Positions 25,696 through 33,799 of a stretch of 38,152 nt of DNA are shown here, piece after piece. A program made the position numbers and the translations under genes. Numbering within the stretch: the first letter of the stretch is position 1; each line of letters begins with the position of its first letter. The stretch lies in contig CAMCYE010000021.1 of assembly GCA_945883805.1 (NCBI GenBank), positions 1 through 38,152 of the forward strand, written 5' to 3'. The notes under the pieces were generated by a model. That model saw only the letters and a program-made list of their open reading frames with translations. It ran no database searches and was not told where the DNA came from. The DNA comes from Victivallis vadensis. GTDB lineage: Bacteria > Verrucomicrobiota > Lentisphaeria > Victivallales > GWF2-50-93.

Positions 25696-26649
25696 ATGAG
25701 CGTTTTAATAAAAACTCCAGATTTGATTCGCCTGGGAATTATTGGCATGACTCCGGGCAATGAACATCCGTATTCCTGGAGCGCTATTATCAACAATTAT
25801 GACAGAGCAGTCATGACTGCGGAATGTCCATCTCCCGGCATTCCAGTTTACCTTAACCGGGAACCTGCCGGGCAAGTAGGGATTGACGGAGTCAGGGTTA
25901 CCCATATTTGGTGTGATAACCGCAAAGATGCCGAAAAAGCCGCGCGGTGTTCACTGATTGAACAAGTTGCAGATTCACCAGAGGCAATGATCGGTGAGGT
26001 TGACGCAGTGATCATTGCCACCGACATTGGCGGCGAACACGTCAGCCGCGCGAAGCCGTTCGTTGACGCCGGATTACCGGTATTCATTGACAAACCGCTT
26101 TGTGACAACCGAAATGATCTGGACACTTTCAAGCGCTGGGTAGCTGACGGAGCCGCAATTATGTCCTCGAGTTGTATGCGGTACTGCAAGGAATTTCGTC
26201 CATGGCACCGCCACACCCGTGAACTCGGAAATTTGCGGTTGATTTCAATGCCTATGGCAAAAAAATGGGAAATCTACGGCATTCACGCACTGGAAGCAGT
26301 CTATCCGATAATTGGCCCCGGGTTTATTTCGGTTTGCAATACAGGAAATTATGACCGTAACGTTGTCCATCTGCGGCATAGAGATCAGGTGGATGTGATT
26401 ATAACTTGCATCAAGGATTTAAAGTACGGTGCGCCTATGCAACTCGGCGGAACCCAGGTCAATATCTCATTACAGGCCAATGACACCTATCAATCTTTTC
26501 GCGACCAGTTGATGGCATTCATTGAATATCTCCGTACTGGAATAAGACCGTTCGCGTTCAGCGAAACTGAAGAACTGATGCAACTTCTGATTGGCGGCAT
26601 CGAAAGCCGCGAACAAGGCGGTAAAGAGATTTTGATCGACTTAATCTAA
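25696..26649 (+). CDS. Gfo/Idh/MocA-type oxidoreductase, variant
   Basis: This 317-aa protein shows the two-domain Gfo/Idh layout. The nucleotide site is unusual (LGIIGMTPGNEHPYSW for the normal GxGxxG), the second strand has THIWCDNRKDAEKAA, and the EKP motif reads FIDKPL. The C-terminal half has the usual beta-sheet region (WEIYGIHALEAVYPIIGPGF, with a His in the active-site position). The changed glycine motif may alter cofactor binding. It should oxidise or epimerise the sugar released by the hydrolases. AAGGGAG precedes the ATG; the SDR gene follows after 11 bases. Confidence 0.8.
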   Translation: MSVLIKTPDLIRLGIIGMTPGNEHPYSWSAIINNYDRAVMTAECPSPGIPVYLNREPAGQVGIDGVRVTHIWCDNRKDAEKAARCSLIEQVADSPEAMIGEVDAVIIATDIGGEHVSRAKPFVDAGLPVFIDKPLCDNRNDLDTFKRWVADGAAIMSSSCMRYCKEFRPWHRHTRELGNLRLISMPMAKKWEIYGIHALEAVYPIIGPGFISVCNTGNYDRNVVHLRHRDQVDVIITCIKDLKYGAPMQLGGTQVNISLQANDTYQSFRDQLMAFIEYLRTGIRPFAFSETEELMQLLIGGIESREQGGKEILIDLI

Positions 26650-26660
26650 GGATAAAATAT

Positions 26661-27449
26661 ATGAATGTAATAGAATCGTTTTCTTTAAAGGGCAAAATCG
26701 CATTGGTAACTGGCGGCGCCGGTCTTTATGGACGCCAGATTGTCGAAGCGTTAGCAGAAGCTGGTGCGGAAACTTATGTTGCCTCCCGCAATTTGAGTAA
26801 TTTGGAGGCGCTGGCGAAAGAGTTTCGATCCAGGGGATTGAATGTCCATGCGCTGGAATTAGATCTGGCGGTTGAGGAAAGTATCAAACAAGCAGTTGAT
26901 TCTATTGTTAAGGAAACCGGACGTTTGGACGTTTTGGTTAATAATGCTGTAACCCGCTGCGCCTTATTCGGCTGGGATCGCCCGATGTCTGATTTTGATA
27001 AAAGCTTACACACCAATGCTTCCGCACTCTTTTATATTACCAATTTAGCCGGTAAAGTTATGGCAACACAAAAAAGCGGTTCAATTATCAATATCGGTTC
27101 GATGATGGGTATTGTCGGAGTAGAATTATCTAATTATGAAAATACCGAATATCCTACCGATTTCACGCCGCTTTATTTTTATGAAAAAGGCGGCATGGTC
27201 AACTTCACACGTTGGGCGGCAAGCATGCTCGGACGCTATAATGTGCGGGTCAATTGTATCAATCCGGGAGGCTTTCAAACCGAAAAGCATCCGGAGACTT
27301 TTGTCAAACAATACAGTTCGCGTACTCAGCTTAACCGGATGGCAAACAGCGAAGACTTGAAGGGTATTATTGTTTTGCTGGCATCGGATGCCTCAAACTA
27401 TATAACAGGGGCCAATATTCCGGTTGATGGCGGGTATACCGCAAAATAA
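26661..27449 (+). CDS. Short-chain dehydrogenase/reductase (SDR)
   Basis: This 262-aa classical SDR has the cofactor motif VTGGAGLYG (16-24), NNA (near 93), a catalytic Ser in INIGSMMG, YFYEK as YxxxK (about 172-176), PGGF and the C-terminal ITGANIPVDGGYTAK. Similar proteins (gluconate 5-dehydrogenase, 3-oxoacyl reductase or fucose dehydrogenase types) interconvert hydroxy and keto groups with NAD(P). In this operon it most likely oxidises a sugar or sugar acid. AAGGAT precedes the ATG and spacing to both neighbours is short. Confidence 0.87.
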   Translation: MNVIESFSLKGKIALVTGGAGLYGRQIVEALAEAGAETYVASRNLSNLEALAKEFRSRGLNVHALELDLAVEESIKQAVDSIVKETGRLDVLVNNAVTRCALFGWDRPMSDFDKSLHTNASALFYITNLAGKVMATQKSGSIINIGSMMGIVGVELSNYENTEYPTDFTPLYFYEKGGMVNFTRWAASMLGRYNVRVNCINPGGFQTEKHPETFVKQYSSRTQLNRMANSEDLKGIIVLLASDASNYITGANIPVDGGYTAK

Positions 27450-27472
27450 ACGTTTGAATAGCGGAGGATAAA

Positions 27473-28360
27473 TTGAATTTTTCGAAACTAATGCTCGGGA
27501 CGGTGCAGTTCGGACTGAATTACGGAATTGCCAACACCAGCGGCAAACCATCACTCGACACCGTGATGGCGATTCTGAACGAAGCCTGGCTTGGCGGGGT
27601 CAATGCGTTGGATACCGCAGCCGCTTACGGAGATAGCGAAACGGTGCTTGGAGAGGCATTGACCAGGCTTGGACTGCTTGATAAAATGTTGATTGTCGGC
27701 AAAGTATTGCCGATTCCTGCTGGAATGCCGTTTGACAAAGCAGAGGAATTTATCGAAACCTCTATTCGCAATTCGCTACGCAACTTACGGATAGAACGAT
27801 TGCCGGTTTGCCTATTCCATAGGGACGAAGATTTAAAATACTATCCGATACTTAATAAAATGACCGAGCGGGGATTGATTGGCGCTGGCGGGATTTCGCT
27901 GGACGAACATTCGGCAATAGAGGATGCCATTGCCCGCGCCAAATATATTCAAATACCGTACAATATTTTGGAATGGCGTTATGAAACCCTGCTGGAACAA
28001 GCCGTGCAGAAAGGAATTACTATCTTTGCGCGCAGCGTATATCTGCAAGGGTTGTTGCTTATGGATGAATCGTCTATTCGTCCTGGGTTATGCGGAATAA
28101 TTCCAGTGCGTCGCCGTTTGGAAGAACTCGCCAAGCTGCACGAAATGAGCTTGGCCGGACTTTGTATGCGTTTCGTCTTGAGCCGCACTGGAATTCGCAG
28201 TATGCTGACAGGGGTTGATACTCAAGAGCAACTTCGTGAAAACTTGGCATTGATAAAGGCCGGACCGCTTCCGACCGCATTGATCGAAGAAATACGATTA
28301 ATCGTTCCGAAGCTGCCGGAAGAGCTTATTCATCCGAAATTATGGTCTAAAACAGTTTAA
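27473..28360 (+). CDS. Aldo/keto reductase
   Basis: This 295-aa AKR TIM barrel has the full catalytic set Asp 47 (NALDTAAAYG), Tyr 52, Lys 77 (IVGKVLP) and His 116 (CLFHRDED). The start is MLGTVQFGLNYG-like, typical of the group with L-galactose or D-threo-aldose dehydrogenases. It starts with TTG at 27473: GGAGG sits five bases upstream and no better start exists. Role: NAD(P)-linked oxidation of an aldose or reduction of an aldehyde such as lactaldehyde, glycolaldehyde or glyceraldehyde produced by the aldolase encoded next. Confidence 0.87.
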   Translation: MNFSKLMLGTVQFGLNYGIANTSGKPSLDTVMAILNEAWLGGVNALDTAAAYGDSETVLGEALTRLGLLDKMLIVGKVLPIPAGMPFDKAEEFIETSIRNSLRNLRIERLPVCLFHRDEDLKYYPILNKMTERGLIGAGGISLDEHSAIEDAIARAKYIQIPYNILEWRYETLLEQAVQKGITIFARSVYLQGLLLMDESSIRPGLCGIIPVRRRLEELAKLHEMSLAGLCMRFVLSRTGIRSMLTGVDTQEQLRENLALIKAGPLPTALIEEIRLIVPKLPEELIHPKLWSKTV

Positions 28361-28375
28361 TTAAAAGGTGGAAAT

Positions 28376-29329
28376 ATGTTAGGAAAAGAAATCAGAGAGG
28401 CATTGCACTCCGGCGATCTGGTCTACGGTACCCATGTTACTCACTTAAACAACCTGAGCGCTTCTGGAATCTTACTCCAGGCGGGTTTGGATTATGTTTT
28501 TATTTGTGGCGAACATATGCCGTTGGATTCAATCGAAATTGCCAACCTCTGCCGCTTTTATGCCAGTAATGGCGTTGCTCCCGCCGTCAGAATATCTGAA
28601 CCATCCATGATTGAAGCGGCGCGCGCCCTTGACTTAGGAGCACACGGTATCATCGCTCCTTATGTGGAAACTGTGGAACAGGTCAGGAATATGGTCGGAG
28701 CGGTCAAATATCGCCCGCTTAAAGGGCAATTACTCAATGAAATTCTGGATGGGAAACCGCTGTCTCCTGAATATCAGGAGTTTTTTCCCAGGTTCAATAA
28801 GAATAACTTTTTAATTATCGGTATTGAAAGTCGTCCCGCATACGAAAATCTTGACGCGTTAATTGATGTTCCCGGAGTAGATGGAGTCTTTCTTGGACCG
28901 CACGACCTGACCGTTTCCTTCGGCCACCCCGAAGACTGGAACCATCCGGATTATATGAATGCCATGGAAGATATTATCCGGCGCTGCCGCGCTAAAAATC
29001 TCGGTGTCGGACTTCACATGCTTCCGACCAAATATACTCCTGAGCAGGCGCGTAAAATGATTGATATGGGCATGAACTGGGTACTGGACGGGTCTGATGT
29101 CGGACATGCCGCCAAAGTATTGTCTGAGCGCCGTGCCGCAATGCGATTGCCCCCCTGTAAGAATAGTGCAGGATGTGCCGCGCCATCCACCTGCGCTGCT
29201 CCGGCTGAAAAAATTGAAATCAAGGAGGATGACATCTCTGCTGATGTTGTTAAGATACTATCCGCCCGACACCCTGCGCTGAAGCAGCAGTTCCATAAAA
29301 ATAATGTTGCCGTCACTTTGGAGAAATAA
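28376..29329 (+). CDS. HpcH/HpaI family aldolase with C-terminal Cys-containing tail
   Basis: This 317-aa class II pyruvate aldolase has the family set: His 47 (GEHMP), Arg 72 (VRISEPS), IIAPYVETVEQV, the metal ligand Glu 151 (GIESRPAYENL) and Asp 177 (VFLGPHDLTVSFG). Relatives split 2-keto-3-deoxy sugar acids (KDG, KDR, HHED) to pyruvate and an aldehyde. The usual length is about 255 aa. Here about 55 residues are added, containing CKNSAGCAAPSTCAAPAEK (Cys 261, 267, 273) and a short helix, which I cannot assign. AAGGTGG precedes the ATG. With the SDR, AKR and 2-hydroxyacid dehydrogenase it suggests a non-phosphorylative sugar-acid route. Confidence 0.85.
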   Translation: MLGKEIREALHSGDLVYGTHVTHLNNLSASGILLQAGLDYVFICGEHMPLDSIEIANLCRFYASNGVAPAVRISEPSMIEAARALDLGAHGIIAPYVETVEQVRNMVGAVKYRPLKGQLLNEILDGKPLSPEYQEFFPRFNKNNFLIIGIESRPAYENLDALIDVPGVDGVFLGPHDLTVSFGHPEDWNHPDYMNAMEDIIRRCRAKNLGVGLHMLPTKYTPEQARKMIDMGMNWVLDGSDVGHAAKVLSERRAAMRLPPCKNSAGCAAPSTCAAPAEKIEIKEDDISADVVKILSARHPALKQQFHKNNVAVTLEK

Positions 29330-29335
29330 AAAATC

Positions 29336-30283
29336 ATGAAAATAGTTGTACTAGATGGTTATACTTTAAACCCCGGTGATTTGAGTTGGGAAGCGTTGCG
29401 CGAATTGGGCGAAGTCACAATTTACGACCATACGCCACCGGACAAATGCCTGGAACATGCATCCGGAGCTGAAATTATTTTTACCAATAAAACGCCTTTG
29501 CCGGGTGTTGTCATTCAGGCGCTTCCGGCATTGCGTTTTATCGGAGTGCTGGCTACCGGCTATGATGTCGTAGACGTCAAAGCGGCTGCCGCACGCAACA
29601 TTCCCGTCTGCAATGTAGCGGCTTATGGTTCCGATTCGGTGGCACAAATGACGTTTGCCCATCTGCTTAATCTTACCAACCGGGTTGGCATGCACGCCGC
29701 CTCGGTAGCTGTCGGCGATTGGAGCAAATGTCGCGATTTCTGCTATTGGCTATCTCCTGTTACCGAATTGAAGGATAAAGTTTTTGGTGTAGTCGGCTTT
29801 GGACGTATCGGACGTGAAGCAGCCCGGCTGGCCGAGGCATTTAAGATGAAAGTCCTCATTTATGATATGATTAATACTGGCGATATCAGACAAGTTGATC
29901 TGTCCGTATTGCTGAAACAAAGCGATGTCATATCATTACATTGTCCACTGACTCCGGAAACCAGAAACATCATCAACGCGGATGCGATAAAATTGATGAA
30001 GAAAAGTGCGTTTCTAATCAATACCAGCCGCGGACAGTTAATTGACAATCAAGCGCTGGCGGATGCATTGCGACGTGGTGATATAGCCGGAGCTGGCATA
30101 GACGTATTGGAGCAGGAGCCCCCACCGTTGAATCATCCATTGCCAGCAGCAACAAACTGTTTTGTCACCCCGCATATTTCCTGGGCTTCGCTGGAAGCAC
30201 GCCAACGCCTGATGAATATCGCTGTTGACAATCTTTGCGCTTTTCTAGCTGGAAATCCCGTAAATGTCGTTAATCAACCATAA
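29336..30283 (+). CDS. D-2-hydroxyacid dehydrogenase (glycerate dehydrogenase-like)
   Basis: This 315-aa member of the D-isomer 2-hydroxyacid dehydrogenases has the NAD site GVVGFGRIGREAARLA (about 151-166), LHCPLTPETR, and the catalytic Arg 232 (NTSRGQLID), Glu 261 (EQEPPPLNHPL) and His 280 (PHISWAS). The ATGYDVVDVKAA stretch and PPPLNHPL are typical of glycerate/hydroxypyruvate reductases. It would reduce a 2-keto acid (hydroxypyruvate, glyoxylate or pyruvate) and regenerate NAD. It begins six bases after the aldolase stop. Confidence 0.88.
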   Translation: MKIVVLDGYTLNPGDLSWEALRELGEVTIYDHTPPDKCLEHASGAEIIFTNKTPLPGVVIQALPALRFIGVLATGYDVVDVKAAAARNIPVCNVAAYGSDSVAQMTFAHLLNLTNRVGMHAASVAVGDWSKCRDFCYWLSPVTELKDKVFGVVGFGRIGREAARLAEAFKMKVLIYDMINTGDIRQVDLSVLLKQSDVISLHCPLTPETRNIINADAIKLMKKSAFLINTSRGQLIDNQALADALRRGDIAGAGIDVLEQEPPPLNHPLPAATNCFVTPHISWASLEARQRLMNIAVDNLCAFLAGNPVNVVNQP

Positions 30284-30302
30284 TTCACCTTAATTTAAAA
30301 AT

Positions 30303-31172
30303 ATGGTAAAATACATGCTTACTAGTCAAATAATGAAACAATTATTCTGCGCGGTTACATTGATCAGTGCGGTTGCACTGAAATCGGAGCCAATCACCTT
30401 GAATTTGTGGAGTGATGACTATCCTGGAATTATTAGAAATGCGGGAGAGGAAAAGAAGTTTCCCAAACTGCCGGATACCGTCGTGGCTAACGTAAGCATA
30501 CCTTCAATGAAAGTTTACCTGCCTGAAAAAAGCAAATCAACCGGAATTGCGCTTGTTTACTGTTCCGGCGGATCGTACAACAAGGTGTCGTATGTTTCTG
30601 ATTATGTAAGTCAGGCGGATTATTTTGTTTCTAAAGGAGTAGCCGTCATCGTGGTAAAATACCGGACGCTTCCGCCATCAAAGAATGTTTCAGATGCGAT
30701 GGATGACGGATTGCGTGCGGTGCGTATAGTTCGCTACCGGGCAAAGGAATGGAGTATCAATCCTGCAAAGATAGGAATGCTGGGAGGATCGGCTGGAGCA
30801 AACCTTATTTTAAATGCGGCCACACACTGGGATAATGGAAAGGCTGGAACCGCCGACCTTGTCGAGCGTGTAAGTTCCCGCCCTGACTTTATTGTATTAC
30901 TCTGCCCGTGGCCGAATAAACAGCTTCTTTCGGATTTCGTAATAAATGAAACGACGCCTCCAGCTCTTTTGTGTTCAGCGCACGATGATAAGATTGCCCC
31001 AACAGCTTTTGCAGATGGGATAGTCGCCGCTTACAAGAAGGCTGGTGTTCCGGCGACATTGTGGACGATTGAAAAAGGCGGCCACACAGCCTTCAAACCA
31101 GGCAATTTCGGCGAGGGCTGGAAAGAGCAGTTATGGTCATGGCTTGAAAATATCGGTATTATAGCCAAATAA
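30303..31172 (+). CDS. Secreted alpha/beta hydrolase (carbohydrate esterase-like)
   Basis: This 289-aa protein has an N-terminal signal region (MKQLFCAVTLISAVALKSEP from Met 11). The alpha/beta-hydrolase core follows: oxyanion region YCSGGSYN (usually HGGG), nucleophile elbow GGSAGA (Ser 163), acid in CSAHDDKIAP (Asp 228/229) and His 261 in EKGGHTAF. The group includes acetyl-xylan and feruloyl esterases, so it may strip acyl groups from the glycan attacked by the LamG protein. Which Met starts it (30303 or 30333) is open, since no clear ribosome site is seen. It is the last gene before the right direct repeat. Confidence 0.83.
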   Translation: MVKYMLTSQIMKQLFCAVTLISAVALKSEPITLNLWSDDYPGIIRNAGEEKKFPKLPDTVVANVSIPSMKVYLPEKSKSTGIALVYCSGGSYNKVSYVSDYVSQADYFVSKGVAVIVVKYRTLPPSKNVSDAMDDGLRAVRIVRYRAKEWSINPAKIGMLGGSAGANLILNAATHWDNGKAGTADLVERVSSRPDFIVLLCPWPNKQLLSDFVINETTPPALLCSAHDDKIAPTAFADGIVAAYKKAGVPATLWTIEKGGHTAFKPGNFGEGWKEQLWSWLENIGIIAK

Positions 31173-31276
31173 AAACAAGTAATTGCTCCGTCTTTACTGG
31201 GGAGCTAAATATTGTCATAACAGGCCATTTATAGGTTATTCTCATGCATGGATGATGATTTTAATTCAAATACGAG

Positions 31277-31303
31277 TTTTAAAACGGGTCAGACCCTTTT
31301 CAG
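31277..31303. repeat. Right copy of 27-bp direct repeat
   Basis: It is identical to 19476-19502 and in the same orientation; flanking bases differ on both sides (A versus G before, CC versus AA after). Together the pair encloses exactly the GntR-controlled module. Confidence 0.85.
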
Positions 31304-31436
31304 AAAATTTCAAGAGTGGTCAAGATGGAAAAGGCCGATGTCCGGATACAAGTAGAAGATTTTTGGTTCGTTTTCATTTTGAGTGGGTAAACACGCAAAA
31401 TATGAAAATAATTGAATATCAAATATCCAAGGAAAT

Positions 31437-31473
31437 TTCCGAACTTCCGCACTCTCGAACTTTAGAACTTCCC
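31437..31473. repeat. GAACTTTAGAACTTCC-type spacer repeat
   Basis: TTCCGAACTTCCGCACTCTC followed by GAACTTTAGAACTTCC is the third copy of the motif at 5170-5207 and 17598-17642. It lies downstream of the minus-strand rsgA gene. Confidence 0.55.
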
Positions 31474-31552
31474 TCGCCTTCCCTTCATCGGTTGGATATT
31501 CAGTCTTTCTACCCACTCGATCTGAGAAGGAACCGAATTTATTCCCTGTCTT

Positions 31553-32611
31553 TCATTCCTTCATGTGCTTCTTCGCTGACTTTACGAAGCGTCCAAACGC
31601 CCTGTCCTTTCTCCTCTTCTCGAAGTATGAGAGATCGTGGTGTTCGGTTTCCTTCTTGAGCTTCAAATAGCTGCGATAACGTTCCTCGCTCAACTCACCG
31701 TTCGCGATTGCCGTCAGGATTGCGCAGCCGGGCTCCTGAGTGTGGCTGCAATTGGCATAGCGGCAGTTCATGGAAAGATCGCGAAAGTCTTCAAAACTCT
31801 GGGCTACTCCATCGTTGGCATCAAAAAGTCCCAGTTCTCGCATGCCGGGCGTATCAATCAACATCACGCCTTGTTCAAGGAGGATAAGCTGCCGACGCGC
31901 TGTTGTGTGTGTGCCTTCCCCGGTTCCGCTGACGGCCTTTGTGTCAAACGCGCCATGCCCGATCAGACGGTTGACGATCGTAGTCTTGCCGACTCCCGAT
32001 GACCCAAGCAGGCAACACGTGATCCCCGACACTAATACACGTCGGAATTCGTCAAATCCGGCACCGGTCATGTTGCTAAGAGCGAGGACTCTGGCAGTGA
32101 CGCCGGACCGCCTGATGGCCTCAAGAACAAGTTCCAGTTCAGCAGGAGAGATTAAGTCGGTCTTGGTCAGAAGGATCATCGGCTCAACACGACCGTTGGC
32201 CGCCATGACCAAATACCGATCAAGTCTCTGCAGATTAAAGTCGAAGGTACATGATTGAACAATGAAAGCGATATCAATGTTGCTTGCAATCATCTGGAAG
32301 TCCACATTCTCGCCAGCGCACTTGCGGCGCAAAAACGTCTTTCGGGGTAAGACTCCATGGATGATTGCCGAGGTGTCAGAGTTGTGGTACTGCACGGTGA
32401 CCCAGTCGCCGACACACGGCAGGTCAACTGGGGACTCAGCACGGAATCGGAATTTCCCTGTGAGTTCAGCGGGAATCTCCCTACATTCATTTCTGACAAG
32501 ATACGCACCTCGGTCAACTGCTGTCACTCGGGCAATATCTTGATCGCTTTGCCGCAAATCTCCGACATGCGCTTCAAACCAGTTGTCAAAACCTAATTCG
32601 CTCAATTTCAT
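31553..32611 (-). CDS. rsgA: Ribosome small subunit-dependent GTPase A
   Basis: This 352-aa circularly permuted GTPase has an OB-fold (about 30-100), then G4 (LLTKTDL, 148-154), the P-loop GSSGVGKT (203-210), the G3-type DTPGMREL, and a C-terminal zinc region CRYANCSHTQEPGC. RsgA checks late 30S ribosome maturation at the decoding centre. The motifs are complete and the length normal. AAGGTA precedes the ATG. Neighbours are unrelated and the gene seems to be a single unit. Confidence 0.95.
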   Translation of the reverse strand: MKLSELGFDNWFEAHVGDLRQSDQDIARVTAVDRGAYLVRNECREIPAELTGKFRFRAESPVDLPCVGDWVTVQYHNSDTSAIIHGVLPRKTFLRRKCAGENVDFQMIASNIDIAFIVQSCTFDFNLQRLDRYLVMAANGRVEPMILLTKTDLISPAELELVLEAIRRSGVTARVLALSNMTGAGFDEFRRVLVSGITCCLLGSSGVGKTTIVNRLIGHGAFDTKAVSGTGEGTHTTARRQLILLEQGVMLIDTPGMRELGLFDANDGVAQSFEDFRDLSMNCRYANCSHTQEPGCAILTAIANGELSEERYRSYLKLKKETEHHDLSYFEKRRKDRAFGRFVKSAKKHMKE

Positions 32612-32879
32612 TTTACCTTATCACCAAACTATTAATTAACATGCAAATTTAACGTTAGCGACGGCTCTCCTGAAACTGCCGTTGGAGTTCACGGCTTTAG
32701 CGTGTCTAAAGAACAGCCTAAAGGCTGGACTCCAAAATTTGGAGTTCATCACGTGACCACGTTGACACGTGGAACGTGACTCACGTGGCACTTTAGTGTG
32801 TGCCTTTAAAAGTTTCTTATTGATAAAACTGTGGCCTACACAGTCAGCCGCTGTTCACTGTTCACTTGGTCTCTAGTCA
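32612..32879. repeat. Spacer with GGAGTTCA palindromic element and CACGTG repeats
   Basis: 32682-32735 is a full element with near-perfect inverted ends (TTGGAGTTCA and TGGACTCCAA, one mismatch) and inner GGCTTTAGCGTG and CAGCCTAAAGGCTG. 32736-32790 follows with another GGAGTTCA start and three CACGTG palindromes (TCACGTGA, ACACGTGG, TCACGTGG). Direct TCACT/AGTCACT units lie at 32862-32893. I see no gene. Confidence 0.65.
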
Positions 32880-33620
32880 CTAGTCACTGGTCACTATTTT
32901 CCTCTTCCTGCTCCACAGTTTTAAACCGAGCCAGAGGATGACCAGGACAAGCAGTGCGACGACCACGTAAACCATGCTTTTGCCGATGGAGCCCTGTTTC
33001 GCTCCTTTACCGATAAGGGTGAACGGAATGGCCTCCGGGAAAAGTCCGATCGCCGTCCCTATGAGGAAATCCCTGTGCCTTATCGGAGACAGTCCCATAA
33101 TGAGATTCAGCACCATTCCATGGACAGGCATCTGCCTCACAAGTATGACAGCGGGGATGCCTCCGTGATCTAGGATTTTCGTGAACCTGTTCAACTTGTG
33201 ACTGTGCCGCAGTATGAAATTTCTTCCGCCCCATCTGACAAAAAGAAAAACAATATAGTAGGCCATCAGAGTCCCGATGACACAATACATGAGTCCGTGT
33301 ACAAACCCGAACGCCATGCCGCCAAGCGGACAGAGCAGAAGTCTGGGCACTCCGACGCAGACAAGGGCGCATACCCCCAGGATGAAAACAACCGGAGCCA
33401 TGAATCCGGTCTCTTTTATACGTTCGCAGATCTCGGGGGCTTTGTCGATATACTGTTTCAGCGGGGAAAGGTAGGCGGCAAAAATTATGCCCACGAATAT
33501 CAGTATGAACAGAAGGTCTTTCCTGATGGAGAGTATGGAACCGGCGTCCGGTTTTTCAATGATTTCAAGGTCGGCATCAGGAGCAAGATCCTGAGTGGTG
33601 TTTTCAATATTATTATTCAC
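32880..33620 (-). CDS. TVP38/TMEM64 (SNARE-associated, DedA-like) membrane protein
   Basis: This 246-aa polytopic membrane protein has the VTT-domain landmarks VGVPRLLLCPLGGMAFGFVH, FLFVRWGGRN, and VRQMPVHGMVLNLIMGLSPI followed by FLIGTAIGLFPEAIPFTLIG. The domain is thought to move or scramble phospholipids or polyprenyl-phosphates. A cytoplasmic acidic N-terminus (1-30) precedes the first helix. The start is GTG at 33620 behind GGGGAG. No operon partner is evident. Confidence 0.87.
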   Translation of the reverse strand: MNNNIENTTQDLAPDADLEIIEKPDAGSILSIRKDLLFILIFVGIIFAAYLSPLKQYIDKAPEICERIKETGFMAPVVFILGVCALVCVGVPRLLLCPLGGMAFGFVHGLMYCVIGTLMAYYIVFLFVRWGGRNFILRHSHKLNRFTKILDHGGIPAVILVRQMPVHGMVLNLIMGLSPIRHRDFLIGTAIGLFPEAIPFTLIGKGAKQGSIGKSMVYVVVALLVLVILWLGLKLWSRKRKIVTSD

Positions 33621-33655
33621 TATCTCCCCATGGAAGGCATTGCTATCAACTTAAG

Positions 33656-33778
33656 GCTTGAATATCCAATATCGAACACGGAATGTCCAATAATGAAGTA
33701 AAGACTAAATGCATTGGGAACTAATTTCATTGGATGTTGGAAATTCCTTCTTGGATGTTGGATGTCCATTTTCCAAGT
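33656..33778. repeat. GGATATT-type spacer repeats
   Basis: GAATATCCAATATCGAACAC and GGAATGTCCAATAATGAAG are followed by the inverse TTGGATGTTGGAAATTCC and TTGGATGTTGGATGTCC. This is the same family as at 11286-11395. The stretch separates the TVP38-type gene from the GT2 gene and codes for nothing I can recognise. Confidence 0.6.
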
Positions 33779-33799
33779 ATGCCCTTGGGACTCTTATAA

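Larger units (their letters stand above)
31173..31552. other. Repeat-filled spacer at the right module edge
   Basis: This 380-base gap holds the right 27-bp direct repeat (31277-31303), GGATATT-type motifs (31404-31440 and 31488-31505) and the GCACTCTCGAACTTTAGAAC stretch (31437-31473). A plus-strand frame of 158 codons at 31183-31659 crosses these repeats and the end of rsgA, and I do not consider it a gene. Confidence 0.6.

Noticed and set aside
31183..31659. Plus-strand open frame of 158 codons in the spacer right of the module
   Set aside because: It is made of intergenic repeats and the antisense end of rsgA; no ribosome site or domain.
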